Assembly: GCA_964519985.1 (NCBI GenBank)
Contig: CAZFMF010000012.1
Coordinates: forward strand, 25,187-89,186
Source: JAIEOG01 sp964519985
Lineage (GTDB): Bacteria; Bdellovibrionota; FAC87; UBA2466
Direction of reading: 5' to 3'
DNA length: 64,000 nucleotides
The position numbers and the translations under genes were made by a program. Each line of letters opens with the position of its first letter. The first letter of the stretch is position 1. The notes under the pieces were generated by a model. The model saw only the letters and a list, made by a program, of their open reading frames with translations. It was not told the DNA's origin and ran no database searches. Below are positions 17,869 through 26,285 of the stretch, in pieces.

Positions 17869-18651
17869 CTACAGAAACACTTTCCGGCGCTTTTTGAGTT
17901 CTGCGTTCATCGCCTTTTGCAGTTGTAGCCGAATCTTCCGACTGAGCGCGGTCACGGCCTCTTGATCCTTCGCTTTTTCCGGATCCTTCTCGACAAGAAT
18001 CGGGGGCAGGAAAACGATTTTCCATTTGGCCGGCAACGGAATCACATTCAATGGCACAGGAATGATGATGCCGATGAGGTCTTTCGCCCAGCGGATCTGC
18101 GATAAAGTGATGTGAGTCTCCTCGGCGCCAATCACGAAAGCCGGAACGATTGGGGCACCCGTCTCCAAAGCTAAGCGCACAAACCCACGCCGAAATTTCC
18201 GTAACTGGTAGCGTTTGCGGGTGGGTTTGAAGTTCCCTTCTTCGCCTTCGGGGAAGAGCAGCAACGGTTGCCGGCGACGCAAAATCTCCAGGCCATTGTC
18301 GAACGTCGCCGGTACGAAACCCAAGCGATGGGCATGAACCGAGATTTCCGGAGAAAAAAACCAGAGTTTGTGCGCGATGATGTGGGGGATGCGTTTCTTT
18401 ACCTGCGCGACGTGGTGAACGAGCATCAGGGCATCGAACCCCATATAGCCGCTGTGGTTGGCGATCAGGATGTAAGGGCCTTTGTCGGGAATGTTTTCGC
18501 CCCCTTCGACGGTCACCCGCAAATAGCGCTTGATGATTTCAAGGAGGAAAGCCGGCAGTACCTTGTAAGCAAATGCCTCGGGGGTGTGTCCGGCGCGCTT
18601 GATGGCTCCCCGCAATGCCCTTTCGAAAAAACCTGGCATGGGGAAGTTCAT
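17869..18651 (-). CDS. PlsC-like 1-acyl-glycerol-3-phosphate acyltransferase
   Basis: 260 residues. Acyltransferase motif I is N-H-S-G-Y-M-G-F-D (H-x4-D), motif III is LLLFPEGEEGNFKPTRK, and a later APIVPAFVIGAEET matches block IV of the PlsC family. It should transfer an acyl chain to lysophosphatidate or a related lipid at the inner membrane. The substrate is not certain because several PlsC paralogues with other substrates exist. ATG 18651 is chosen because upstream codons fall in a palindromic repeat. It lies between that repeat and the exported coiled-coil genes, all on the minus strand. Confidence 0.85.
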   Translation of the reverse strand: MNFPMPGFFERALRGAIKRAGHTPEAFAYKVLPAFLLEIIKRYLRVTVEGGENIPDKGPYILIANHSGYMGFDALMLVHHVAQVKKRIPHIIAHKLWFFSPEISVHAHRLGFVPATFDNGLEILRRRQPLLLFPEGEEGNFKPTRKRYQLRKFRRGFVRLALETGAPIVPAFVIGAEETHITLSQIRWAKDLIGIIIPVPLNVIPLPAKWKIVFLPPILVEKDPEKAKDQEAVTALSRKIRLQLQKAMNAELKKRRKVFL

Positions 18652-18655
18652 ACCA

Positions 18656-18737
18656 GTCATTGCGAACGCAGTGAAGCAATCTAAACGCACTGCTTCGCAG
18701 CGCGAGATTGCTTCAGCCCTTCGGGCTTCGCAATGAC
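18656..18737. repeat. GTCATTGCGA-type palindromic repeat, copy 1
   Basis: An 82-bp element with near-palindromic ends: GTCATTGCGAA at the left and TTCGCAATGAC at the right. Inside these, GAAGCAATCT pairs with AGATTGCTTC. It fills the whole gap between the plsC start and the stop of the DUF4388 gene. Related copies are at 21687-21773, 29808-29858, 40624-40702 and 49655-49800. The RNA would fold into a long hairpin on either strand. Confidence 0.85.
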
Positions 18738-19838
18738 TTAAGCCGCTGACTCCACTTTGATGACGCCGCTCTTTTTAAGGCCAATGAGGCATTCATAGAG
18801 CACGACGTCCGGCAGGGGATTGTAGTCGAGGATCTGAGAAACACGGGCAAGCTCCACGACGGAGGAGAGAGTCGAAAACTGGTAACGGTCCAATTGTGTT
18901 CCGCCGTGCAAGGCCGAGGGTTCCAATTGGAGACGAAGCTGCGCGGGCGGAAGATGCGCCCGAATCTTATCGAATCGGCGGTAGAACGCCTCGCCTTCTG
19001 AACAAATATCGCGCAACGGCAATGAGAACTCGTCGACCACCACAGTCTCATTGGGATCACGATGTTTGAAACTGAATTGCGGCTCATCCCAAAGAAACAT
19101 GCGGTAAATCGCCTTCAGTGCCCTGGCCTCACCGCACTGGGCGGCCACCGGACGGCCCTGCAAAAACTCCACTTGGCCCTTACCGTTTTTCGCCTCAATG
19201 GTGAGCGAACCCGTACGCTCAAGATCCTGCACCGTCAAAAGCGCGTCGGCAAACTTTTGCGCCTTGTAGAAGGGCAAGCGCGTTTCACCGGATGTTGCGG
19301 CCAGCGCTCCCAAAAACTCACTTTGCAGGGTCCCGCGCTCAAATTTCGCAAGTCCCGTTTTGAGTTCGGTAAGCCACGGTCCAGCCTCACCGGCCTGGTC
19401 CAACTGAAGCAAAACAGATTTGATCGAGAAGAGAAGATCTTCGGAGCGCTCGGACGCCTCGGCGCGTGCCATCGCCCGGCGGACCGCATCCAACGCCCGG
19501 GCGTCGCCGTCGGTCGGATTTTCGATCACCGAATACACACGCTGGTCGGTGGCCACCGCGAGATCTTGTTTGGAAAAATTCTTGCCGATCCAAATCAAGA
19601 TCAAGCGCCGACCCGAACGCCGTAGCGTTTCGATCAGACCATGGCTCTCGGCCGTTTGCTCGAGAATCACCACGCCGACGCGATTCTTCGCCACCGGAGT
19701 GGCAAGGAACGTGGCGGCGTTGGCCTCAAAATGAATGTCTAAAGAGCCAGACTGCTGGAGCGTCCCAAGGAACTGCTTCAACCAAGGCGAGGGATTTCCC
19801 AGAAAGGTCAGCCGGCCCGTCCCGGGTCGGTTTTCCAC
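18738..19838 (-). CDS. DUF4388-containing protein with pseudo-receiver-like N-terminus
   Basis: 366 residues, no signal peptide or membrane segment. The middle (about 205-265: DLERTGSLTIEAKNGKGQVEFLQGRPVAAQCGEARALKAIYRMFLW) matches the DUF4388/PATAN pattern, common in deltaproteobacterial and cyanobacterial signalling proteins. The first ~110 residues (FLATPVAKNRVGVVILEQTAESHGLIETLRRSGRRLILIWIG) look like a receiver fold without an obvious phosphorylatable Asp. Likely an intracellular signalling adaptor; partner unknown. It begins 22 bp beyond the 3' end of leucine dehydrogenase and may be co-transcribed with it. Its stop lies at the edge of repeat copy 1. Confidence 0.65.
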   Translation of the reverse strand: MENRPGTGRLTFLGNPSPWLKQFLGTLQQSGSLDIHFEANAATFLATPVAKNRVGVVILEQTAESHGLIETLRRSGRRLILIWIGKNFSKQDLAVATDQRVYSVIENPTDGDARALDAVRRAMARAEASERSEDLLFSIKSVLLQLDQAGEAGPWLTELKTGLAKFERGTLQSEFLGALAATSGETRLPFYKAQKFADALLTVQDLERTGSLTIEAKNGKGQVEFLQGRPVAAQCGEARALKAIYRMFLWDEPQFSFKHRDPNETVVVDEFSLPLRDICSEGEAFYRRFDKIRAHLPPAQLRLQLEPSALHGGTQLDRYQFSTLSSVVELARVSQILDYNPLPDVVLYECLIGLKKSGVIKVESAA

Positions 19839-19859
19839 ATACTTATTTTATCACGGCTT

Positions 19860-20912
19860 TTACTTCGGCAACTGGGGATTCTTGATCCGTTCCTTGGCGA
19901 TTTCCTCGGCCACCGTGAAAGGCGGTCGGTGCGTTTTGGCGGCGCGGGTCAAGATTTCGTGCGTCGTGTCGTAAACGGCTTCGGCGAGGCGCACCGCTTT
20001 TTTTGCATCGTATCCTTCGTACTCGCAGAAGACGTTGATGATCCCGCCCGAATTCACGGCAAAGTCGGGCGCATAGAGGATGCCACGCTCCAGCAAACGG
20101 AAGCCATCTTGTTCCGTTTCGAGTTGGTTATTGGCGCAGCCCACGATCGCTTTGCATTTCAAACGCGGGATCGTTCGCAGATTTAGCGTCGCGCCGCGCG
20201 CGCAGGGGGAATAGATGTCACAGTCCACATCATAGATCCCATCGAGGCTGACCGCCTCCGCCCCGAGCTCTTTCACGGCCCGATCGATTGCTTTCGGATC
20301 GATATCGGTCACCCAGAGTTGCGCCCCCGCCTGGTGTAGACGTTGCGCCAGGTCGTAGCCCACGTGTCCCAAGCCTTGCAGCGCGACTTTCATTCCATTG
20401 AGCTTGCGGGAACCGGTCGAAACTTCCATGGTGGCCTCGATCGCACCGAAAACACCGATCGCGGTCAGCGGCGACGGATCGCCTCCACTGCCGGGCTGCC
20501 CCGTAGCGCCCAAAACGTGTTTCGTTTTTCTCCGGACCTCGGCCAGATCATCGGTATCGATATTCATGTCCTTGGCGGCGATGTACTTCCCTCCCAACGA
20601 TTCCACGAATTCACCGAAAGCATGCATCATGGCCGGCGTTTTCCGCGCCGGATCGGCAATGATGACGCTCTTGCCGCCGCCAAAACCGATCCCCGCCAAC
20701 GCCGACTTATAACTCATGCCCTGGGCCAGGCGCAGGACGTCATCCAAAGCTTCTTCTTGTGAGGTATAGGGCAGAAGCCGTAAACCGCCGCACGCCGGAC
20801 CGCGCGCCGTGTTATGAATTGCAATGATCGAACGCAGCCCGCTGGATTTGTGCTCCGCGTAGACCACGCGTTCGTAGCCCTTGGCATCGATTTCTTCTTT
20901 GTTCCATTCCAT
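19860..20912 (-). CDS. Leucine dehydrogenase (Glu/Leu/Phe/Val dehydrogenase family)
   Basis: 350 residues from ATG 20912, which has a GGGGGA upstream; an earlier in-frame start lacks this. It deaminates branched-chain amino acids to 2-oxoacids with NAD+. Catalytic lysines are K69 (GMSYKSALAG) and K81 (GGGKSVI), at nearly the same positions as K68/K80 of Bacillus leucine dehydrogenase. The Rossmann motif is GLGHVGYDLA. Length matches leucine dehydrogenase (about 360) rather than glutamate dehydrogenase (about 450). Substrate preference between Leu, Val and Phe is inferred. Confidence 0.88.
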   Translation of the reverse strand: MEWNKEEIDAKGYERVVYAEHKSSGLRSIIAIHNTARGPACGGLRLLPYTSQEEALDDVLRLAQGMSYKSALAGIGFGGGKSVIIADPARKTPAMMHAFGEFVESLGGKYIAAKDMNIDTDDLAEVRRKTKHVLGATGQPGSGGDPSPLTAIGVFGAIEATMEVSTGSRKLNGMKVALQGLGHVGYDLAQRLHQAGAQLWVTDIDPKAIDRAVKELGAEAVSLDGIYDVDCDIYSPCARGATLNLRTIPRLKCKAIVGCANNQLETEQDGFRLLERGILYAPDFAVNSGGIINVFCEYEGYDAKKAVRLAEAVYDTTHEILTRAAKTHRPPFTVAEEIAKERIKNPQLPK

Positions 20913-21035
20913 CGAAAAATCCCCCGTGTACCCCGCCAAAAAAGGTAAACGCTCGCACTACGCTTGGCCAGAATTGTTTTGACGAGTTCGACTGCGGTCC
21001 GTAATCAAGAGATTCGGGAACTGAGATCTGCAACT

Positions 21036-21677
21036 ATGAGTACCAAACGCTTCATTGCCATTGCCGGCAATATCGGCTCCGGCAAGACCACCCTCACCCA
21101 AAGACTCTCCGAGCATTTTAGCTGGGAACCTCACTTTGAGGTGGTGGTGGACAACCCGTATCTCTCCGACTTTTACTCGGATATGAATCGCTGGTCGCTC
21201 CAGCTCCAAGTCTTCTTTCTCTCGAAACGTTTTCAGGCGCACCAGAACATTACGAAATCGGCGTCCTCCGGGATTCAAGATCGTTCGATCTACGAAGATG
21301 CCCATATCTTCGCGCGCGCGCTCAAGGAAGCGGGGAAGATGGACCCGCGCGACTACGAAAACTACTTTGAGCTCTACACGGTCATGACGCAGTTCTTAAC
21401 GCCACCCGATCTCGTTGTTTATGTGCGCCGCAATGTGCAATGTCTGAAGGAACGCATTCGCGAGCGTGGCCGCAACTACGAGCAAGACATTCCGACCGCC
21501 TACCTGGAGCACCTGAATGTTTGCTACGACGACTGGATGGAGAACTACCGCATCGGCAAGCGCCTGATTGTGCAAGCCGACGATCTGGACATGAAGAACA
21601 ATCCCGACCACTTCAAATACGTGGTCGACAAGATCAATAGCTCGCTCGACCAGCCCGAACTCGCCTTCGAGTGCTAG
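21036..21677 (+). CDS. Deoxynucleoside kinase (dGK/dAK-type)
   Basis: 213 residues from ATG 21036. The P-loop is GNIGSGKTTL (residues 11-20). The family-specific segment VVDNPYLSDFYSDMNRWSLQLQVFFLSKRFQ is followed by IQDRSIYEDAHIFA, with the substrate-binding D-R-S, and a lid region RERGRNYEQDI. This is the deoxyguanosine/deoxyadenosine kinase group, which phosphorylates salvaged deoxynucleosides. The exact base preference cannot be read. It is divergent from leucine dehydrogenase, with both promoters in the 20913-21035 gap, and is followed by repeat copy 2. Confidence 0.88.
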   Translation: MSTKRFIAIAGNIGSGKTTLTQRLSEHFSWEPHFEVVVDNPYLSDFYSDMNRWSLQLQVFFLSKRFQAHQNITKSASSGIQDRSIYEDAHIFARALKEAGKMDPRDYENYFELYTVMTQFLTPPDLVVYVRRNVQCLKERIRERGRNYEQDIPTAYLEHLNVCYDDWMENYRIGKRLIVQADDLDMKNNPDHFKYVVDKINSSLDQPELAFEC

Positions 21678-21686
21678 CTGTCGCTG

Positions 21687-21773
21687 CAGTCACTGCGAAG
21701 CCCGTAGCTCCCCGTCATTGCGAAGCCGCGGGCTGAAGCAATCTCGCACCCGCGGGGTGCGCCTGGCAATCCG
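21687..21773. repeat. GTCATTGCGA-type palindromic repeat, copy 2 (composite)
   Basis: Contains GTCACTGCGAAGCCCG (about 21689) and then GTCATTGCGAAGCCGCGG (21714), GAAGCAATCTCGC, and TGGCAATCC at the end. The second half matches the other copies. The first is a degenerate partial unit, so this looks like two units side by side. It lies just after the kinase gene and before the propeller lipoprotein cluster. Confidence 0.75.
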
Positions 21774-21824
21774 TGTTATTTTTCAGATAGTTAACCCCTC
21801 CACAATCTGACCGGCAGTTTACGG

Positions 21825-21830
21825 TATAAT
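21825..21830 (+). promoter_or_regulatory. Candidate -10 element for propeller lipoprotein cluster
   Basis: A perfect TATAAT lies 44 bp before the first lipoprotein ATG, in the only sizeable gap ahead of the three-gene cluster. No good -35 hexamer stands 16-18 bp upstream (ACAATC at 17 bp), so the call rests on the -10 match and position. Confidence 0.4.
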
Positions 21831-21873
21831 AAACGGAGCGGGGTTCCCCGCGCTTCTGAACGTTGGTTGGACA

Positions 21874-24057
21874 ATGAAAACAAAACTCCTATTAAAACTC
21901 GCGATTCTTCTGCTAATTCCCGGCTGCGGGATGGGTCTTTGCGTGGACAATTTCTGCCGCAATCCGGCGTCGGAAACTTTCACCGCGATGGCTGCGCCAA
22001 CTTATGTCTCGGTGGCTCATCGCAATGCGAAGCAGATCCTGGCTTGGCCAGCAGTGGCCAATGCGGTTTCGTATAACCTCTACTGGAGTACGTCGCCGGG
22101 GGTCAGCAAAAACAGCAATCAAATCACCGGCGTGGCTTCCCCCTACACCCATACGGGGCTGACCAACGGAATTCCTTACTACTATGCCGTCACCGCAGTC
22201 GCCGCGGATGGCTCCGAAAGCGATATTTCCCACGAACGCAGCAATGCACCGACGGGCGTCGATTTTCTACCCTTTCCCACCAGCGGCGTGGGTTTCGTGG
22301 ATTACCCGGCTTTCGACGCCGCCGATGTGTTTGTTGATGGCGAAACGATCTACGTTCCGAACCGCAACGGGCTCTCCATCAGCAACGATGATGGTGAAAC
22401 TTGGGCAACTCGCGGGAAAAGCGCGGGAATCACCATGTTTTATAATCCCGAGCGCGTTTTTGCGAAGGGTGCTTTTGTCGCTTCCTCGCAAGGTAGCGGT
22501 GTCGCGGTCTCGCACGACTACGGCAATACGTTCACCATGCGCACGACGGCGGATGGTCTGCCTTCCAACTTCAACCAAGACGTTTTCATTTCGGGCGATA
22601 CGCTGTACGTCGCCAGTCTCGGCGGACTCGCCATTTCGACCGATCGAGGCGTTACATTTACGAATCGCACCACCGCGCAAGGCTTGAGTGGGGATCCTAG
22701 CCGATGCGTTTTCGTCGACGGATCGAGCGTTTATGTTGGTCCGTACAACGCTACCGGCCTTTCGATCTCCACCGATGGCGGCGCGACCTTTACCATCCGG
22801 ACCACCGCGCAGGGATTGGGTGCCGACGGAATCTATGCGATCTGGTCCTCGGGAAACATTGTCCTGGCCGGCACGAGCAACGGGCTCTCGATTTCCACTA
22901 ATGGCGGCGCCAGCTTCGTCAATAAGACGACGGCGGATGGTTTGCCCGATGATGCGATTCAGGCCGTCACCCAAGTCAACGGCGTCATGTACGTCGGAAC
23001 CTACGGCGGGCTCGCGATTTCCACTGACGGCGGTACTAGTTTTACCGCTCGCACGATGGCCGACGGATTGGGCGACAACAGTGTGAACGGCATCGCGTTC
23101 CACGGAACCACTCTTTACGTGGCAACCGCCGGCGGATTGTCGAAGTCGACGGATGGCGGCCTGACGTTCACCAATCGGGTTACGACCAAGGGCATTCCGC
23201 GCGGAGTGCGCAAGCTTGGGGTGGCGGGGGCTACCACCATCTTAGGGACGGTTCGCGGCGCATTTCTTTCCAAGGACTATGGTCACTCATTCTCGGAAGT
23301 CACGCCGGAGCACGGACTACCCGTAGCCGCAGCCACGAATATCGATGCCGTGGCGGCAGAAGGAAATACGGTCCTCATCGGTACCCCTTCGGGTCTCGCG
23401 ATTTCCACCGATGGGGGTATCTCCTACACGACGCGAACTACGGCTCACGGACTTCCCACCAACACGATCCAAGCGGTCGCCATGATGGGATCCACGATCG
23501 TCGTCGGTACCGCGTTGGGGTTGGCGCTCTCCAACGATGGCGGAACGAGTTTCGTGAACCGGACCACCGGCAATGGACTAGTGAATAACGACACCGACTA
23601 CGTCCACATTTCCGCGACGATGATTTCTGCCAGCAGCGCCGGGAACGGAATTTCGATTTCCACGAATGGAGGAGCGTCTTTTCTTGCGCGCACCACGGCC
23701 CATGGCTTGCCTACGAACGGGGTCGACCAGATCTACGGTTTCGGGACCACGGTTTTCGTCCCCACTTTTCTGGGCACCGCGGTTTCCACCAACTCCGGAA
23801 CGAGTTTCACCAACCGGACGACTACCCAAGGATTGGCGAATAGCAGCTGCAGCGGGGCCTTTTTCGACGGAACCACTTGGTATGTCGGCAATGGTTTGGC
23901 ACTCAATGTTTCGACGGATGGGGGCACCAGCTTTACCAACCCCTTTACGGGACTAAATCAGCAGGCCGCGGGGACGATCCGGGTCGATGGAACTCGCATC
24001 CATGTTTCCGGAAGTCTTAACTACAACGTCGCGTCTTACTATGTTTCGGGGGATTGA
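21874..24057 (+). CDS. Lipoprotein with FN3 domain and 13 propeller-like repeats (paralogue 1 of 3)
   Basis: 727 residues. The lipoprotein signal ends LLLIPGC (Cys18), then C-x3-C-x4-C (CGMGLCVDNFC). An FN3-type domain (about 40-130) holds SYNLYWSTSPGV and YTHTGLTNGIPYYYAVTAVAADGSES. From about 140 to the end come 13 repeats of 40-45 residues with consensus G-L-[SA]-I-S-T-D-G-G-x-[ST]-F-x-x-R-T-T-x-x-G-L, separated by segments like V-x-G-x-T-[LIV]-Y-V-[AG]-T. The S-x-D-x-G-x-[ST]-[FW] core is the Asp-box/BNR signature seen in sialidase, Vps10 and Ycf48-type propellers, here without enzymatic residues that I can identify. It is probably anchored to the outer membrane as a binding or adhesion protein; ligand unknown. 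Confidence 0.85.
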   Translation: MKTKLLLKLAILLLIPGCGMGLCVDNFCRNPASETFTAMAAPTYVSVAHRNAKQILAWPAVANAVSYNLYWSTSPGVSKNSNQITGVASPYTHTGLTNGIPYYYAVTAVAADGSESDISHERSNAPTGVDFLPFPTSGVGFVDYPAFDAADVFVDGETIYVPNRNGLSISNDDGETWATRGKSAGITMFYNPERVFAKGAFVASSQGSGVAVSHDYGNTFTMRTTADGLPSNFNQDVFISGDTLYVASLGGLAISTDRGVTFTNRTTAQGLSGDPSRCVFVDGSSVYVGPYNATGLSISTDGGATFTIRTTAQGLGADGIYAIWSSGNIVLAGTSNGLSISTNGGASFVNKTTADGLPDDAIQAVTQVNGVMYVGTYGGLAISTDGGTSFTARTMADGLGDNSVNGIAFHGTTLYVATAGGLSKSTDGGLTFTNRVTTKGIPRGVRKLGVAGATTILGTVRGAFLSKDYGHSFSEVTPEHGLPVAAATNIDAVAAEGNTVLIGTPSGLAISTDGGISYTTRTTAHGLPTNTIQAVAMMGSTIVVGTALGLALSNDGGTSFVNRTTGNGLVNNDTDYVHISATMISASSAGNGISISTNGGASFLARTTAHGLPTNGVDQIYGFGTTVFVPTFLGTAVSTNSGTSFTNRTTTQGLANSSCSGAFFDGTTWYVGNGLALNVSTDGGTSFTNPFTGLNQQAAGTIRVDGTRIHVSGSLNYNVASYYVSGD

Positions 24058-24091
24058 ACACTGCTTCTGGATTTTAACTTTTGAGGAACGT

Positions 24092-26281
24092 ATGAATCGG
24101 ACACGATCGCTCTTCCTTGCCGCTCTTTTCTTCCTGCCCGCTTGCGGGATGGGACTTTGCGTGGAGAATTTCTGTCGCAATCCAGCGTCGGAGTCTTTTA
24201 CCGCGATGGCTGCGCCGGCCTACATTTCGGTGGCGCACCGTAACGCGAAGCAGATCATTTCGTGGCCGGAAGCGGCCGATGCTGCCTCCTATAATCTATA
24301 CTGGAGCACTTCGCCGGGAGTGACTAAGGAAAGCAATAAGATCACCGGGGTCACCTCACCGTACACGCACACTGGGCTCACCAACGGTACGGCCTATTTT
24401 TACGCCATCACCGCGGTCGCGGCGGACGGTTCGGAGAGCGACGTCTCCCCGGAGCGCAATAACGCGCCGACCAGCGTCGACTTCCTGGAATTTCCTTATA
24501 GCGCCGTGGGTTTCGTCGACTATCCCACGTTCGAAACCAACGATGTCTTCGAGAACGAAGGCACTCTCTACGTTGCTACCGAGATGGGCATCGCCATGAG
24601 TAACGATCAGGGTGCTACCTGGGTGACCCGTGGGCAGTCCAACTCCGTCGACCCCGCCTACGTGATGACGACGATCGTCGCCAATGGAACGCGAGTGGCG
24701 GTCACCCACGGGAACGGGCTATCGGTCTCTTCGGACGGGGGCGCTACCTTTTCCCTTCGCGGTACGGCCGATGGCTTGCCGACTAAGTTTTGTTTTGGCC
24801 TCGTGGCCGTTGACCAAACGCTGTACGTGGGAACCTCCGGTGGGCTAGCGATCTCCCACGACTGGGGCACCACCTTCTCCGTCCGCACGACCGCGAACGG
24901 GATGGGCCACAACTGGGCAAACCATATCTGGGTCGATGGATCGCGCGTTTACATCAGCCCAAATGGAGCCACCGGACTTTCCATCTCCACGGACGGGGGC
25001 AATAACTTCACCGTCCGAACGACCGCGCAGGGGCTCGGCAGCGATAGTGTGAAAGCCGTTTGGGCTTCGGGCAATACCGTCATTGCGGGCACCCAAAACG
25101 GACTCTCGATTTCTTCCGATGGGGGAGCCTCCTTCAGCAATAAGACGCTGGCGAATGGCTTACCGGACCTCTGGGTGCAGGCCGTACACCAAGGGGAGGG
25201 GAAGATCTACGCCGGCACGTTGAGTGGCGGTCTCGCCATCTCGTCCGACGGTGGAAATACTTTCACCACCCGCACGACGGCGGATGGGTTAGGGAGCAAC
25301 CAGATTAAGTCCGTTCGAACGTTTGGCTCCACCCTTTACGTCGCCACAATGGGCGGCCTCTCGGTTTCCACCGACGGCGGCGTGACCTTCACGAACCAAA
25401 AGACAACGCGTGGCCTACCGCGCGGAGTGAGAAACATGGGGATCTCCGGTTCGATGGTGGTTTTGGCCACGAACAAAGGGTTCTTCCGATCCACCGACGC
25501 GGGAAATTCATTTTCCGAGATCACACCCGCCCACGGCCTGCCGGTGCCCGCCGGAACGGCCAATATCGGATTAGCGGTGGAGGGTAACACCGTGATGCTC
25601 GGAACGGGTGCGGGCCTGGCCGTTTCTACCGACGGTGGGGTATCCTTCACCACCCGCACCATCGCGAATGGACTCCCGTCCGACGCTATCAACGCGGTGT
25701 ATGTGCTCGGCTCTACGGTGGCCGTCGCGACGAACTCCGGCCTGGGAATTTCCACCGACGGCGGAAATACTTTTGTGACTCGCACCACCGCAAATGGTTT
25801 GGTCAACGACCAAACCAACAACGTTTTCATTTCGCCCACGATCATGGTCGTCTTGAGCAACGGTTTCGGCGTTTCCGTTTCGACCAACGGCGGGACATCG
25901 TTTACCCCCCGCACGACGGGGAACGGCCTGCCGGCCAACTTTGGTGACCGCCTTTGGTCGGTGGGCACTTCGGTTTACACTTCGTCCTTTAACGGGCTTG
26001 GCGTGTCTACCAACTCGGGTACCAGCTTCACCGCCCGCACCACCGCCCACGGACTGGCCAGTACGTCGGTGAGCGGTGTCTACGTGAATGGCTCCACGCT
26101 CTACGTGGGGGCCGCACAAAACCTTTGTATGTCCACGGACGGTGGGACTTCTTTCACCTGCCCGTTTACGGGACTCCCCAATGAGGCCGCCGGAACGATA
26201 CGGATCGCTTCCGACGGCCGAATGCATATCGCGGGAAGCTACAACTATCTCAATGCACATTATTTTATTTCGGGAAACTAG
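24092..26281 (+). CDS. Lipoprotein with FN3 domain and 13 propeller-like repeats (paralogue 2 of 3)
   Basis: 729 residues from ATG 24092, preceded by TGAGGA. The signal ends FFLPAC, followed by the same C-x3-C-x4-C pattern (CGMGLCVENFC). It carries the same FN3 domain and 13 Asp-box repeats in the same order as the preceding gene. These include the distinctive eighth repeat (KGFFRSTDAGNSFSEITPAHGLPV) and the final repeat lacking the R-T-T stretch (QNLCMSTDGGTSFTCPFTGL). The C-terminus again ends with a Y-x(n)-Y-F-I-S-G-N type strand. It lies 34 bp after paralogue 1 and 4 bp before paralogue 3, so the three form one operon. An extra Cys pair appears in the last repeat. Role unknown. Confidence 0.85.
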   Translation: MNRTRSLFLAALFFLPACGMGLCVENFCRNPASESFTAMAAPAYISVAHRNAKQIISWPEAADAASYNLYWSTSPGVTKESNKITGVTSPYTHTGLTNGTAYFYAITAVAADGSESDVSPERNNAPTSVDFLEFPYSAVGFVDYPTFETNDVFENEGTLYVATEMGIAMSNDQGATWVTRGQSNSVDPAYVMTTIVANGTRVAVTHGNGLSVSSDGGATFSLRGTADGLPTKFCFGLVAVDQTLYVGTSGGLAISHDWGTTFSVRTTANGMGHNWANHIWVDGSRVYISPNGATGLSISTDGGNNFTVRTTAQGLGSDSVKAVWASGNTVIAGTQNGLSISSDGGASFSNKTLANGLPDLWVQAVHQGEGKIYAGTLSGGLAISSDGGNTFTTRTTADGLGSNQIKSVRTFGSTLYVATMGGLSVSTDGGVTFTNQKTTRGLPRGVRNMGISGSMVVLATNKGFFRSTDAGNSFSEITPAHGLPVPAGTANIGLAVEGNTVMLGTGAGLAVSTDGGVSFTTRTIANGLPSDAINAVYVLGSTVAVATNSGLGISTDGGNTFVTRTTANGLVNDQTNNVFISPTIMVVLSNGFGVSVSTNGGTSFTPRTTGNGLPANFGDRLWSVGTSVYTSSFNGLGVSTNSGTSFTARTTAHGLASTSVSGVYVNGSTLYVGAAQNLCMSTDGGTSFTCPFTGLPNEAAGTIRIASDGRMHIAGSYNYLNAHYFISGN

Positions 26282-26285
26282 ACCT

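Noticed and set aside
22267..23103. Long minus-strand frames opposite the propeller genes
   Set aside because: They arise from the repeated codon pattern of the plus-strand genes; translations are Arg/Gly-rich without domain features.
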